Assembly: GCA_900314655.1 (NCBI GenBank)
Contig: OMWC01000022.1
Coordinates: forward strand, 1-56,948
Length of the DNA stretch: 56,948 nt
Source: an uncultured Prevotellaceae bacterium
GTDB taxonomy: Bacteria > Bacteroidota > Bacteroidia > Bacteroidales > Bacteroidaceae
Direction: 5' to 3'
Shown: positions 43,080-52,329 of the stretch, piece by piece
Layout of the letters: the number at the start of each line of letters is the position of its first letter
Position numbering within the stretch: the first letter of the stretch is position 1
Program-made: the position numbers and the translations under genes
The notes under the pieces: model-generated
What the model saw: only the letters and a program-made list of their open reading frames with translations
Databases searched by the model: none
Told to the model about the DNA's origin: nothing

Positions 43080-44189
43080 CTAATCCAGACAAATGGGTTC
43101 GTAAGGAAGACCGAAAACATCTGCGACTGCCTTATATACTACTTTACCGTTAACAATATTCAAACCTTTCCTTAAAGCTTCATCATCACGACATGCTTTT
43201 TGCCAGCCCTTATCGGCCAGTGCCAACGCATATTTCAGAGTGGCATTGGTAAGGGCAATGGTTGAGGTATTGGGCACAGCACCAGGAATGTTGGCAACAC
43301 AGTAGTGAACAATTCCGTCAATTTCGTAAACGGGTTCGCTATGCGTAGTCGGATGAGAGGTCTCGAAACAACCGCCCTGATCGATAGCCACGTCAACGAG
43401 GACCGTTCCAGGTTCCATCAATCCCAGCATGTCGCGTGTTATCAGATGAGGAGCCTTGTCTCCGGGTACAAGTACGGAGCCAATGACGATATCAACAAAA
43501 GGTAGCTCCTGGCGGATGTTATGCTCACTGGAATAGAGTGTGCGCACGTTAGGAGGAAGTTCGTTGCCCAACTGTCGAAGCCGAGGCAGAGATATATCGG
43601 CAACAGTAACCTGTGCCCCAAGGCCTGCTGCCATACGGGCTGCAGCCTCGCCAACAATTCCACCTCCAAGAACCAGCACATTTGCCGGACTCACGCCAGG
43701 CACACCACTAATCAACTTTCCCTTGCCTCCCTTCGTCTTTTGCAGATAGTAAGCGCCATTCAAGGTCGCCATCCTTCCTGCAACTTCACTCATAGGAATC
43801 AGCAGAGGCAATGCTCCATTGGCCAACTGAACAGTTTCGTAAGCCAAACATACCGCACCGCTCTTCAGCATAGCGTCGGTAAGTTCTTTTTCACATGCAA
43901 AGTGGAAATAAGTGAACACCAATTGACCTGCTCTAACCAACGGATATTCCGACTCGATAGGTTCCTTGACCTTCACTATCATGTCTGCTTCACGATAGAC
44001 ATCCTCGATGGCCGGCAAAATAATCGCCCCAACATCCTCGTAGTCGCTATCGCTGAAACCACTGCCCACTCCGGCAGTACTCTGAACAAAAACCTTGTGC
44101 CCATGTCTTACCAGTTCGCCAACGCCTGCCGGCGTCATACCCACACGGTTTTCGTTGTTCTTGATCTCTTTTGGAACGCCAATTATCAT
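43080..44189 (-). CDS. ald: Alanine dehydrogenase (369 aa)
   Basis: The start [20 protein letters not shown] is the standard N-terminus of this enzyme and gives the usual length; the longer frame has no support. Further landmarks are FTYFHFAC (substrate-site His), the Rossmann motif [17 protein letters not shown] and [19 protein letters not shown]. It converts L-alanine and NAD+ to pyruvate, ammonia and NADH, reversibly. The following azlCD genes suggest a role in alanine or branched-chain amino acid balance. Confidence 0.93.
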   Translation of the reverse strand: MIIGVPKEIKNNENRVGMTPAGVGELVRHGHKVFVQSTAGVGSGFSDSDYEDVGAIILPAIEDVYREADMIVKVKEPIESEYPLVRAGQLVFTYFHFACEKELTDAMLKSGAVCLAYETVQLANGALPLLIPMSEVAGRMATLNGAYYLQKTKGGKGKLISGVPGVSPANVLVLGGGIVGEAAARMAAGLGAQVTVADISLPRLRQLGNELPPNVRTLYSSEHNIRQELPFVDIVIGSVLVPGDKAPHLITRDMLGLMEPGTVLVDVAIDQGGCFETSHPTTHSEPVYEIDGIVHYCVANIPGAVPNTSTIALTNATLKYALALADKGWQKACRDDEALRKGLNIVNGKVVYKAVADVFGLPYEPICLD

Positions 44190-44305
44190 AACTATTATTA
44201 TTACGGTTAATGGTTTTCGGTGGTAAAGATACAAAAAATACCCATAGGTTGTATCGGGCGGACTCATTTTTTTATAAAAAAACAATATGAGTCAGCCATT
44301 TTTAT

Positions 44306-44313
44306 TACCTTTG
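44306..44313 (+). promoter_or_regulatory. Putative -7 box of the exonuclease gene
   Basis: TACCTTTG lies 20 bases before the start codon at 44333. Confidence 0.5.
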
Positions 44314-44332
44314 CAGAAGTATTTGAAAGTAA

Positions 44333-44884
44333 ATGATCAGAGACTTCATAGCCATCGACTTTGAGACCGCCAATCAGCAGCCGTCGAGCGTCTGCTCCGT
44401 AGGAGTGGTCATGGTACAGGGCGGACAGTTGGCCGACACGTTCTACAGCCTTATACAACCGGAGCCCAACTACTACAGTTACTTCTGCCAGCGGGTGCAC
44501 GGCTTAGGTCATAGCGACACCGACAACGCACCAGTTTTTCCCCGTGTGTGGCAACAGTTGGAACAGCGCATAGCCGACGTGTACTTCTCCGAGCAGCTTG
44601 CGCCCAACGATCTGTCAGACCACATCGCCCGGATTCCTTTTGTTGCCCATAATGCCCGTTTTGATGAAAACTGCCTGAGGGCAGCGTTCAGAGTGTATCA
44701 GATGGACTATCCTGATTACCGTTTCTACGATACGCTCACAGCTGCCCGCAGGCAGTTCGGGCACTCGCTGCCCAACCACCAGCTTCACACCGTAGCTGCT
44801 GCCTGCGGCTATCAGCTCACCCATCACCACCATGCGCTGGCTGATGCTGAGGCATGTGCCACCATAGCCCTCTACATCCTATAA
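44333..44884 (+). CDS. DnaQ-like 3'-5' exonuclease (183 aa)
   Basis: The three exonuclease motifs are present: DFET (Asp9, Glu11), HNARFDENC (His106, Asn107, Asp111) and HHALADAEA (His167, Asp171). It is a stand-alone DEDDh exonuclease like DNA polymerase III epsilon, without a UvrC or polymerase part. Specific repair or RNA role cannot be told. It is divergent from ald and convergent with the hydrolase gene. Confidence 0.88.
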   Translation: MIRDFIAIDFETANQQPSSVCSVGVVMVQGGQLADTFYSLIQPEPNYYSYFCQRVHGLGHSDTDNAPVFPRVWQQLEQRIADVYFSEQLAPNDLSDHIARIPFVAHNARFDENCLRAAFRVYQMDYPDYRFYDTLTAARRQFGHSLPNHQLHTVAAACGYQLTHHHHALADAEACATIALYIL

Positions 44885-44909
44885 GACGCAGACGGCTAAT
44901 CTGAAGATT

Positions 44910-46046
44910 TTATTTCAGGTTTTTGGTAAAGAAGTCAGCCAGTTTATCCCAGGGGATAAGGTTCTTTGACTCACCCTTGCCTTCCAATTCCGTGTAGCCA
45001 CCATCATAGAGGTCACAATGAGTAGCACCGGGAATGATGAGCAGTTCCTTGTTTTCAGGATTGGGATTGGGCTTGCCAACTACATTATATCCTTCAGCCT
45101 TGCCTTCCACCATATACTTATAGGCAGCCTCACCGAAGTAGCGTGAGTGCGCCTTCTCTCCATGCATCACGAGAACGGCTGAGCGAATCTCATTGATATA
45201 ATAGAGGAAGCGGGCGTTGGCAAATGCCTGCGTGCCGATAGCGCGCCAACCGTCGTTGGAATTGCCGCTACGCTTGTGATAGCCACGAGGAGTGATGTAG
45301 TAGTCGTAGTAGTCTTTCACAAACTGCGGGGCATCCTCGGGCAGCGGGTTCACCACTCCGCCAGCCATGGCCTTGGGGTCAGTGAGACGCTGCTGGCTGA
45401 GAGCCTCGCGGGCAGCATGACGTGCCTCTTCCTTGTCATCGCTATCGAAGTATCCGTTACCGCTGACACGTGTCATGTCATACATCGTAGAAGCCACGGT
45501 AGCCTTGATGCGGGTGTCGGCAGCGGCAGCATTCAGGGCAATACCGCCCCATCCGCAGATACCGATGATACCGATACGACTGGAATCTACCTGTTCCAAC
45601 TTCGAGAGATAGTCAACGGCAGCCATAAAGTCCTCGGTATTGATGTCGGGCGAAGCCGTGCGACGGGGTTCACCGCTGCTTTCGCCTGTAAATGATGGGT
45701 CGAAGGCCAAAGCCACGAATCCTCGTTCAGCCATCCGCATGGCATAAAGTCCGCTCGACTGCTCTTTCGAGGCTCCGAAGGGACCACTTACGGCGATGGC
45801 CGGAAGTCCGCTCTCGACTTGCGAATCTTTCGGCATATACAGGTCGGCAGCCAACGTGAATCCGTATTGTGTCTCAAACGTCACTTTCTGGTGACTCACC
45901 TTTTCGCTCAGCGGGAACACCTTGTCCCACTCCTGAGCCAATTCCAATTTTGTCATATTCTCCTTGTTTTGGTTATTAACTCCTTTTTCGCTGCAAGCCA
46001 TGAGCCCCATGCTCACGAGCATTGCCATCATGATAACTTTCTTCAT
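44910..46046 (-). CDS. Alpha/beta-hydrolase lipoprotein with Cys nucleophile (378 aa)
   Basis: A lipoprotein signal (SMGLMAC, Cys18) precedes an alpha/beta-hydrolase fold. The nucleophile elbow is GICGWGG, with Cys where most hydrolases have Ser; dienelactone hydrolases also have Cys in this place. The catalytic His is probably in GATHCDLYD. Sequence such as LAADLYMPKDS and FDPSFTGESSGEPR is typical of the family annotated as alpha/beta hydrolase or dienelactone-hydrolase-like. Substrate unknown. Confidence 0.8.
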   Translation of the reverse strand: MKKVIMMAMLVSMGLMACSEKGVNNQNKENMTKLELAQEWDKVFPLSEKVSHQKVTFETQYGFTLAADLYMPKDSQVESGLPAIAVSGPFGASKEQSSGLYAMRMAERGFVALAFDPSFTGESSGEPRRTASPDINTEDFMAAVDYLSKLEQVDSSRIGIIGICGWGGIALNAAAADTRIKATVASTMYDMTRVSGNGYFDSDDKEEARHAAREALSQQRLTDPKAMAGGVVNPLPEDAPQFVKDYYDYYITPRGYHKRSGNSNDGWRAIGTQAFANARFLYYINEIRSAVLVMHGEKAHSRYFGEAAYKYMVEGKAEGYNVVGKPNPNPENKELLIIPGATHCDLYDGGYTELEGKGESKNLIPWDKLADFFTKNLK

Positions 46047-46138
46047 ATCAGGTTGTTTGGTTCCGCTGCAAAATTACAGATAATCGGCCAAACACCCAGA
46101 ACATATTTTACGGAATTATTTACCAATTTCGCAGAAAT

Positions 46139-46642
46139 TCATTCCGCCGTCTGGTCTTTGTGGGGCAACAGTTCTACGGATTCTTTGCCCGTGATATGCT
46201 CTGGTGTCAAGACTATCATCAGCATACGGCTCAGTCCGTGGTGGAGTTCCTTCTGCAGAGCTTCCTCCTGATTGGGATTATAGCGGTTACCCAAAAGCCG
46301 GGCCGCGGCAAGCTTCTCTGCCTCATCCTCGATGATGCGGATGCGGCCGAAGACTATCACGCTGCGGTAGTAGGTGGTATATTCGGCAGGTTTCACATCG
46401 TCCTGCCCGATGACACAGAAAGAAGCCTTGTCGCAGCCTCTGATGGCATCCACCTTATGACCGCTCAAAGCACTATGGAAAAACAATCGTCCATCGGCAT
46501 ATACATAACTGATGGGCACCGCATAGGGATAGCCTCCGTCGCCCAGCAGGGCCAGCGTGCCCGACGTTGCTTGCTGCAAAAGGGCGATACAGTCGGCATC
46601 CGACATTTGTTGGCGTTTGCGCCTCATGGTTCTGAACTCCAT
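46139..46642 (-). CDS. Pyridoxamine 5'-phosphate oxidase-fold flavoprotein, NimA-like (167 aa)
   Basis: The start is the ATG of MEFRTMRRKRQQM, two bases after the stop of the efflux gene; a TTG two codons upstream is less likely. The N-terminal RRKRQQMSDADC and the AVPISYVYADGRLFFHSA segment match the small flavin-binding split-barrel family that includes 5-nitroimidazole reductase NimA. Members bind FMN or similar cofactors; chromosomal homologues are common and do not by themselves show drug resistance. Confidence 0.8.
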   Translation of the reverse strand: MEFRTMRRKRQQMSDADCIALLQQATSGTLALLGDGGYPYAVPISYVYADGRLFFHSALSGHKVDAIRGCDKASFCVIGQDDVKPAEYTTYYRSVIVFGRIRIIEDEAEKLAAARLLGNRYNPNQEEALQKELHHGLSRMLMIVLTPEHITGKESVELLPHKDQTAE

Positions 46643-46644
46643 TT

Positions 46645-46968
46645 TCAAGAAATCGTCTTAAGTCCTATAATTGACGCAATAAGCGTCGTCAGAAAAAACA
46701 CTCTCCAGAATGTGGCAGGCTCTCGAAACACGAAGATACCCACCAATACGGCTCCCACCGCCCCGATACCTGTCCACACGGGATAGGCCGTTCCGATGGG
46801 CAGAGTCTGCGTGGCCTTTGCCAACAGCAGGGCGCTCAACACGTAGAAAAAGCCGAATGCGGTAATCCACGTCCACCACTCCATGCCTTGTACGCTCTTT
46901 GTACGTCCAAGACAATACGTGAAGGCCACCTCGCAAAGTCCAGCTATAATCAAGATAATCCAGTTCAT
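46645..46968 (-). CDS. Small multidrug resistance (SMR) family efflux protein (107 aa)
   Basis: The start MNWIILIIAG gives the normal length of about 107 residues with four membrane helices. The family signature Glu in helix 1 (AGLCEVAFTYCL) and the GTAYPVWTGIGAVG motif are present. SugE/Gdx-type members export guanidinium, EmrE-type members lipophilic cations; helix 1 here does not settle it. It forms a two-gene operon with the NimA-like gene. Confidence 0.88.
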   Translation of the reverse strand: MNWIILIIAGLCEVAFTYCLGRTKSVQGMEWWTWITAFGFFYVLSALLLAKATQTLPIGTAYPVWTGIGAVGAVLVGIFVFREPATFWRVFFLTTLIASIIGLKTIS

Positions 46969-46997
46969 TCCGTCTTTCTTAATTTCTGTTATAGCCA

Positions 46998-47005
46998 CAA
47001 AAGTA
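46998..47005 (-). promoter_or_regulatory. Putative -7 box of the SMR operon
   Basis: TACTTTTG on the minus strand, 29 bases before the start codon at 46968. The rest of 47006-47235 shows no gene. Confidence 0.5.
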
Positions 47006-47235
47006 ATCATTTTCAGCCAAAGCCCTACAACTTAGCCCCATTTTACAACAAAGTTTAAGACATCTGGAACGATAGGGTCTTAATGTTTCAAGATCATAAC
47101 CGAAATGTATCCTATTGCCTGGCTTGGACAAAAAAACAGGATGGCAACAACCATGGAACGGCCTTGGCATTGTGCTGCAAGACCTATTTATCATTAAAAA
47201 AAGTTAGCGAAAGAACGGGTTTCAAAATGTTTTCG

Positions 47236-47243
47236 TAAATTTG
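47236..47243 (+). promoter_or_regulatory. Putative -7 box of the FMN-binding gene
   Basis: TAAATTTG lies 31 bases before the start at 47274. Confidence 0.5.
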
Positions 47244-47273
47244 CAGCCCAATCAGATATTGACATAGAAGGAA

Positions 47274-47687
47274 ATGAAAACGAAGACAATGAAAGCTGGT
47301 GCGCTGGCAATGATATTGACGGTTGCGGCTACGGCCGGACTGAACGCCGCCCAGAAAGATGACAACGTGATGACGAAGATGGCCGACGGCTCCTACGTGG
47401 TCAACACCACCACGCTGGCTAAGGACGTAAAGGGCTACCGCAGCACGACTCCCCTGAAGATCACCATCAAGAAAGACAAGGTGGAGAAGGTGGAGGCACT
47501 CCGGAATCAGGAGACGCCCAAATACTTCGTCCGCGTGAAACGCGAGATGATAAAGGCTTGGGACGGTCTGAAGGTGAGCAAGGCCCTGAAGGCGAAGCCC
47601 GACGGAGTGACGGGTGCCACGATGTCGAGCGATGCCGTGAAGGAAAACGTAAAACGGGGCTTGGAATACTACAAAAAGCATAAGTAG
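47274..47687 (+). CDS. Exported FMN-binding domain protein (137 aa)
   Basis: A signal peptide (ending GLNAAQ) is followed by one FMN_bind domain. The motif DGVTGATMSSDAV near the C-terminus matches the D-x-x-S/T-G-A-T-x-S/T signature in which a Thr receives covalently linked FMN in RnfG/NqrC-like proteins. The protein is probably a small periplasmic electron carrier. A terminator separates it from the SusC gene. Confidence 0.85.
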   Translation: MKTKTMKAGALAMILTVAATAGLNAAQKDDNVMTKMADGSYVVNTTTLAKDVKGYRSTTPLKITIKKDKVEKVEALRNQETPKYFVRVKREMIKAWDGLKVSKALKAKPDGVTGATMSSDAVKENVKRGLEYYKKHK

Positions 47688-47733
47688 AAGGTAAAAAGGT
47701 AAAAAAGTAAAAAGGTAAAAATAAGGGGAAAAA

Positions 47734-47768
47734 GAAAATGCAGGAAAAACTTGCATTTTCTTTTTTTT
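47734..47768 (+). terminator. Terminator of the FMN-binding gene
   Basis: GAAAATGCA and TGCATTTTC pair around a 9-base loop, followed by eight T. Confidence 0.85.
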
Positions 47769-47773
47769 ATATC

Positions 47774-47781
47774 TACTTTTG
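47774..47781 (+). promoter_or_regulatory. Putative -7 box of susC 3
   Basis: TACTTTTG directly follows the terminator and lies 34 bases before the ATG at 47816. It decides the start, because the longer frame would begin inside the terminator. Confidence 0.6.
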
Positions 47782-47815
47782 TAGCGTTATTCATTATTTA
47801 TCAACCCCCTTATCT

Positions 47816-50488
47816 ATGAACAAAAGGATTCTGGCAATTATTGCCGCCGTGACCGTTGCCTGTCAGATGGGCTTCGCCCAACAAACGGAATCGGGAAAAA
47901 CGACATCAGATACGCTCAAAGCTATAGGTTATTTCGACAACGTCAATACCAGCCAGGTAAGCATCATCGGCGAAAGCGGGATGAACAATAAGGATCAAGC
48001 CACCAACGCCCTGGATGCCATCCGCGGACGTGTGGCAGGTCTGCAGGTGGAGCGCAACGGATCGAATGCCCTGAGTGCCGTGCGCCTCCGTGGCACCACT
48101 TCGCTCACGGGCGGCAACGATCCGCTCATCATCGTCGACGGTGTGATGGGTGACCTCACACTCCTGCAGTCGGTCTATCCTACGGATATCGAGAGTTTCA
48201 CCATCCTGAAGGATGCCTCCGAGACGGCTCAGTATGGCAGCCGCGGTGCTGCCGGTGTGATTGACATCAAGACGATGCACGGCAAATCGGGTCGTCTGCG
48301 CATCAATTACAACGGTTCCGTGGATTTCGCCGTGCCCTATAAGCGGCTGAAGATGCTCTCCGCTGCCGATTATCGGCAGTTTGCCGCTCAACACGGACTC
48401 TCCATCGTGGACCTGGGAGCCAACAGCGATTTCCAGAAACAGATTGAGCGCACGGCTTTCACCCACCAGCACCACCTGGCCTTTGCCGGCGGCAGCGAGA
48501 AATCCAACTACCGAGTCAGTCTGGGATACATCAATGAGCAAGAGGTCATCAGGGGATTAGGCAACCGTTCATTCATGGCCAACATGAACATGACGCAGAT
48601 GATGTGGGACGACTTCCTGCGCATCGACATCGGTATGTTCGGTTCCACGGTGGAAGAAAAGACCATCGACGACGAACAGAAACTGTTCTACTCTGCTGCA
48701 GCCTTCAATCCCACCTTCCCCGACCATCCCAACAGCGCAGGCGCTTGGGACGGCTATCCCTCGGCCTCGCAGATCAACAATCCCCACATGCTGCTCGACA
48801 AAAAGAACCACAACACCGGGACGCACATTTCTACCTACACGAAATTCACGTTCCAACTGCTGCCCGAGCTGAAGTTCACGGCTTTCGGAGCCTACACCTA
48901 CGACTCCAACGAACGGATGCGCTATATTCCCACTACGCTCACCGAAGGAGGAGAGGCCAGCCGCCAGAACACGCGCAGCGAAGCGCTGCTGCTCAACGGC
49001 ATCCTCAGCTTCGACAAGAAATGGAACCAGCTTGCCTTCCAGGCTTCTTTCTTTGCGGAGATACAGGACAACAAACGACGGGGATTCGGCGTGACCGCCG
49101 GCCATTTCAGCAACGACCTGACGGGCTACGACAATCTCTCCGGCGGAGCCTCACGCCCCTGGGACGGCACCACCTCTTTCTATGAGCACCCCTCGATGGC
49201 ATCCTTCATGGGACAGGCCGCCTACACTTTCAACGACCGCTATTCCGTGAACGCCACGCTGCGCGCCGACGGCTCTTCCAAATTCGGCGACAACAACAAG
49301 TGGGGCTATTTCCCATCGGTTTCCGTGGGATGGGACTTGGGAAAGGAATCGTTCATCAAAGACCTGAACTTCTTCAACGAACTGAAAATCAATGCCGGAC
49401 TGGGATGGGCCGGAAACCAGGGAGCCATCGACAGCTACACCACGCTGAGCCTCCTCTCGCCCAACGGCACGCCCGCCGTGGGACAAACGCTCGTGACCAC
49501 CTTCAGCGAACTGAAGAACAGTAATCCCGACCTGAAGTGGGAAGTGTCGCGCACTTTCAACATCGGTCTCAACACCCAGATGTTCAGGCACCGACTGGTA
49601 TTCTCGGCCAGCTACTATTACACCAAGGTTTACGACATGCTCTACCCCTACACCGTGAGCGTGCCGCCGTTCAAATATCCTAAACTGGTGGCCAACATGG
49701 GCTCCATGGAAAAGAGCGGACTGGAACTCTCGGTGGGCGGAACGCCCTTCGTCACACGCGACATGGAACTGACCGTCAACGCCAACCTCACCTTCCAGAA
49801 CAATAAACTGCTCTCCCTCAGCGGCAACTACAACGGCGAAGACCTGCTGGCACCATCGATGGCGGCCATCGCCTCGATGAACGGTGCCGGATTCCACGGC
49901 TACAACGACGTGGTGTTCCAGATCATCGGTGAACCCCTCGGCTCCTTCTACATACCCCGCTTCGACGGATTCTATACCTACGACGACGGCACCTACGAAT
50001 ATATTGCGGGCGATAGCTACATAGCCGGACAGGCCACTCCGAAGGTGCTGCTGGGCTCCAACGTCTCTTTCCGCTATAAGAACTTCGACATCACCCTGCA
50101 GGCCAACGGCGCCTTCGGCCACAAAATCTACAACGGAACGGCCCTCTCCTATATGGACCTCACCGCGCTGCCGCTGTATAACGTGCTGGAAGAGGCACCT
50201 AGGCGGGACATCGTTTCGCAGATCATTACCGACTATTGGCTCGAAAGCGGCAACTACGTGAACATCGACTACATCACGCTGGGATGGCGAGTTCCCATCA
50301 AACAGAACCGCTATCTTGAATCCATGCGCCTCTCGCTGACGCTCAATAACGTGGCCACCTTCACAAGCTACAGCGGACTGACGCCGATGATCAACTCATC
50401 GAGCGTCGACGGCACACTCGGTCTCGACGACAAGCGCACCTATCCGCTCTACCGCACATGGACATTCGGAGTAAGTTTGAGTTTTTAA
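47816..50488 (+). CDS. SusC/RagA-like outer-membrane protein lacking the N-terminal regulatory domain (890 aa)
   Basis: The start MNKRILAI gives a signal peptide ending GFAQ. The mature protein goes almost directly into the plug domain (NALDAIRGRVAGLQVERNG, SLTGGNDPLIIVDGV, DASETAQYGSRGAAGVIDI) without the carboxypeptidase-like domain seen in the two other SusC proteins here, and no clear TonB box is visible. A barrel follows, ending in FGVSLSF. It pairs with the SusD at 50505. No degradative enzyme is next to it, so the substrate is unknown. Confidence 0.85.
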   Translation: MNKRILAIIAAVTVACQMGFAQQTESGKTTSDTLKAIGYFDNVNTSQVSIIGESGMNNKDQATNALDAIRGRVAGLQVERNGSNALSAVRLRGTTSLTGGNDPLIIVDGVMGDLTLLQSVYPTDIESFTILKDASETAQYGSRGAAGVIDIKTMHGKSGRLRINYNGSVDFAVPYKRLKMLSAADYRQFAAQHGLSIVDLGANSDFQKQIERTAFTHQHHLAFAGGSEKSNYRVSLGYINEQEVIRGLGNRSFMANMNMTQMMWDDFLRIDIGMFGSTVEEKTIDDEQKLFYSAAAFNPTFPDHPNSAGAWDGYPSASQINNPHMLLDKKNHNTGTHISTYTKFTFQLLPELKFTAFGAYTYDSNERMRYIPTTLTEGGEASRQNTRSEALLLNGILSFDKKWNQLAFQASFFAEIQDNKRRGFGVTAGHFSNDLTGYDNLSGGASRPWDGTTSFYEHPSMASFMGQAAYTFNDRYSVNATLRADGSSKFGDNNKWGYFPSVSVGWDLGKESFIKDLNFFNELKINAGLGWAGNQGAIDSYTTLSLLSPNGTPAVGQTLVTTFSELKNSNPDLKWEVSRTFNIGLNTQMFRHRLVFSASYYYTKVYDMLYPYTVSVPPFKYPKLVANMGSMEKSGLELSVGGTPFVTRDMELTVNANLTFQNNKLLSLSGNYNGEDLLAPSMAAIASMNGAGFHGYNDVVFQIIGEPLGSFYIPRFDGFYTYDDGTYEYIAGDSYIAGQATPKVLLGSNVSFRYKNFDITLQANGAFGHKIYNGTALSYMDLTALPLYNVLEEAPRRDIVSQIITDYWLESGNYVNIDYITLGWRVPIKQNRYLESMRLSLTLNNVATFTSYSGLTPMINSSSVDGTLGLDDKRTYPLYRTWTFGVSLSF

Positions 50489-50504
50489 CCAGAAATCAGC
50501 ATAT

Positions 50505-52214
50505 ATGAAGATCCTAAAACATACAACCAGCAAAAGGATGATGAAAGCCGTAGCCTGTGCAGCATTCTTCATTCTACATTCATCACTCCTCACTTCCTGC
50601 AACAGTTTTCTCACCGACGAACCCCAAAGCCAGATAACTCCCGAAGAGGCATACAACAGCGTGAAAAACCTGAAGCTCAACGCGCTGCTCACCGTCTATA
50701 ACTATATCGGCGGACATGAGCAGAGCCAGGGACTGCAGGGCACCGACCGAGGCGTTTACGACCTCAACTCATTCACCACCGACGAACAGATCGTGCCCAC
50801 ACGAGGCGGTGACTGGTTCGACGGCGGATTGTGGTCGCGACTCTTCTTCCACACATGGTCGGCTGGTGAGGCACCGCTGAAAAACACCTGGGACTATCTC
50901 TTTAAGGTGGTCATCCTCTGCAACGAAGGCATCGAGCACATCAATGCCTACAAGACCACCAACGTGGAAGAACAGGAGGAGCTGGAATCCTACAAGGCCG
51001 AGCTACGCGCCGTGCGCGCCATGTTCTATTTCTATCTGATGGATCTCTACGGACGCGTGCCACTGGTCACACAGACCGGCATCAAGTCGAACGAGATGAC
51101 CCTCGCCGACCGCAAGACGCTCTTCTTCTGGATCTACAACGAACTCAACGAGGCCATGCCCTATCTAAGCGACGAGAAAAGCAATCGGCCCAATACTGAA
51201 TACTATGGCCGAGTGACCGCAACCGTGGCCTATTTCCTGATGATGAAACTGGCCATCAACGCCGAAGTATATACCGACAACGACTGGATAGACCAGCAGC
51301 GACCCGACGGCCGCCAGATCATACTCAAGACCTACGACTTCCGCGACGGAGAGATCATCGAGGCCAACGCCTGGCAGACCGTGAAAGAAATCAGCTACCT
51401 GCTTTACCCCTACTACAAGCTGGCCGAATACTATCCCGACAATTTCGATGTGAACAATGAGAATTCTCCCGAAAACATCTTCGTCATACCCATGAATCCG
51501 CTGCTCTATAGCAATAAGTACAACTACTTCTTCCGTTCGCGCCACTACTGCCACGGAGCCGCACTCAATGGCGGAGCCGAAAACGGGCCCTGCGCCACCG
51601 TCAGCACCATCAAGGCTTTCGGCTACGGCAAAGACGATTACGACATACGCCTGACGTTCAATTTCTATTACGACGAAGTGATAGTCAACGGCCACCAAGT
51701 ATATGAAGACGACGGAAAGACGCCACTCGTCTATCATCCGCTGGCCGTCACCGATATCGACCTTTCCGGAGAACCCTTCGAAAAGACCGCCGGAGCACGT
51801 ATTGCCAAATACAGCGTGGATGCCACGGCGCGCGACGATGGCCGACTGGGCAACAACGACATCGTGATTTTCCGCTTTGCCGATGTCGTGCTAATGTATG
51901 CCGAAGCCTGCTACCGTCTGGGCGAAACCGACCATGCTCTCGAAGCCCTCAATAGCGTTTTCACCCGCTCAAACGGCGAGGCGAAATCTCCTTACAAGGA
52001 AATCAACGACGACATCCTGCTCCACGAGCGCCTCCTGGAATTCATGTGGGAAGGCTGGCGCCGCAACGACCTCATCCGCTTCGACCGTTTCCACAAGTCC
52101 TACGACTTGAAGAACTCCAGCGAGCATGAGGCCGACCGCCACACCATCGTGTTCCCCATTCCCGCCGACATGATGGTGATGCACCCCGACTGGGAGCAAA
52201 ATCCAGGATATTGA
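50505..52214 (+). CDS. SusD-like outer-membrane lipoprotein (569 aa)
   Basis: The lipobox LLTSC gives Cys32; a later start at MMKAVACA would also leave a proper signal. SusD landmarks are LRAVRAMFYFYLMDLYGRVP, FADVVLMYAEACYRLGE and the C-terminal ERLLEFMWEGWRRNDLIRF. The start is 16 bases after the susC stop. The DNA encoding the signal peptide (50562-50596) is made of short CATTCTTC-like repeats. Confidence 0.9.
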   Translation: MKILKHTTSKRMMKAVACAAFFILHSSLLTSCNSFLTDEPQSQITPEEAYNSVKNLKLNALLTVYNYIGGHEQSQGLQGTDRGVYDLNSFTTDEQIVPTRGGDWFDGGLWSRLFFHTWSAGEAPLKNTWDYLFKVVILCNEGIEHINAYKTTNVEEQEELESYKAELRAVRAMFYFYLMDLYGRVPLVTQTGIKSNEMTLADRKTLFFWIYNELNEAMPYLSDEKSNRPNTEYYGRVTATVAYFLMMKLAINAEVYTDNDWIDQQRPDGRQIILKTYDFRDGEIIEANAWQTVKEISYLLYPYYKLAEYYPDNFDVNNENSPENIFVIPMNPLLYSNKYNYFFRSRHYCHGAALNGGAENGPCATVSTIKAFGYGKDDYDIRLTFNFYYDEVIVNGHQVYEDDGKTPLVYHPLAVTDIDLSGEPFEKTAGARIAKYSVDATARDDGRLGNNDIVIFRFADVVLMYAEACYRLGETDHALEALNSVFTRSNGEAKSPYKEINDDILLHERLLEFMWEGWRRNDLIRFDRFHKSYDLKNSSEHEADRHTIVFPIPADMMVMHPDWEQNPGY

Positions 52215-52220
52215 TTGGAA

Positions 52221-52329
52221 TGTAGAGTTGAGAGTTTAGAGTTTAGAGTTATGATAACCGTGCACGCCCGGAACCTGAGCAGAAATCAGCCTCCGAGAGT
52301 AATCATAACTCTAAACTCTCAACTCTACA
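52221..52329. repeat. Heptamer repeats forming a long inverted repeat between convergent genes
   Basis: The left arm (52221-52256) has tandem GAGTTTA/GAGTTGA units; the right arm (52302-52329) is its reverse complement with one 7-bp unit fewer. The stem lies between the SusD gene and the convergent sugar kinase gene and could terminate both. The kinase stop codon (TAG) is inside the right arm. Confidence 0.7.

Noticed and set aside
46139..46642. Nitroimidazole resistance gene
   Set aside because: The fold matches NimA-like proteins, but chromosomal homologues are widespread and no insertion-sequence promoter is present.
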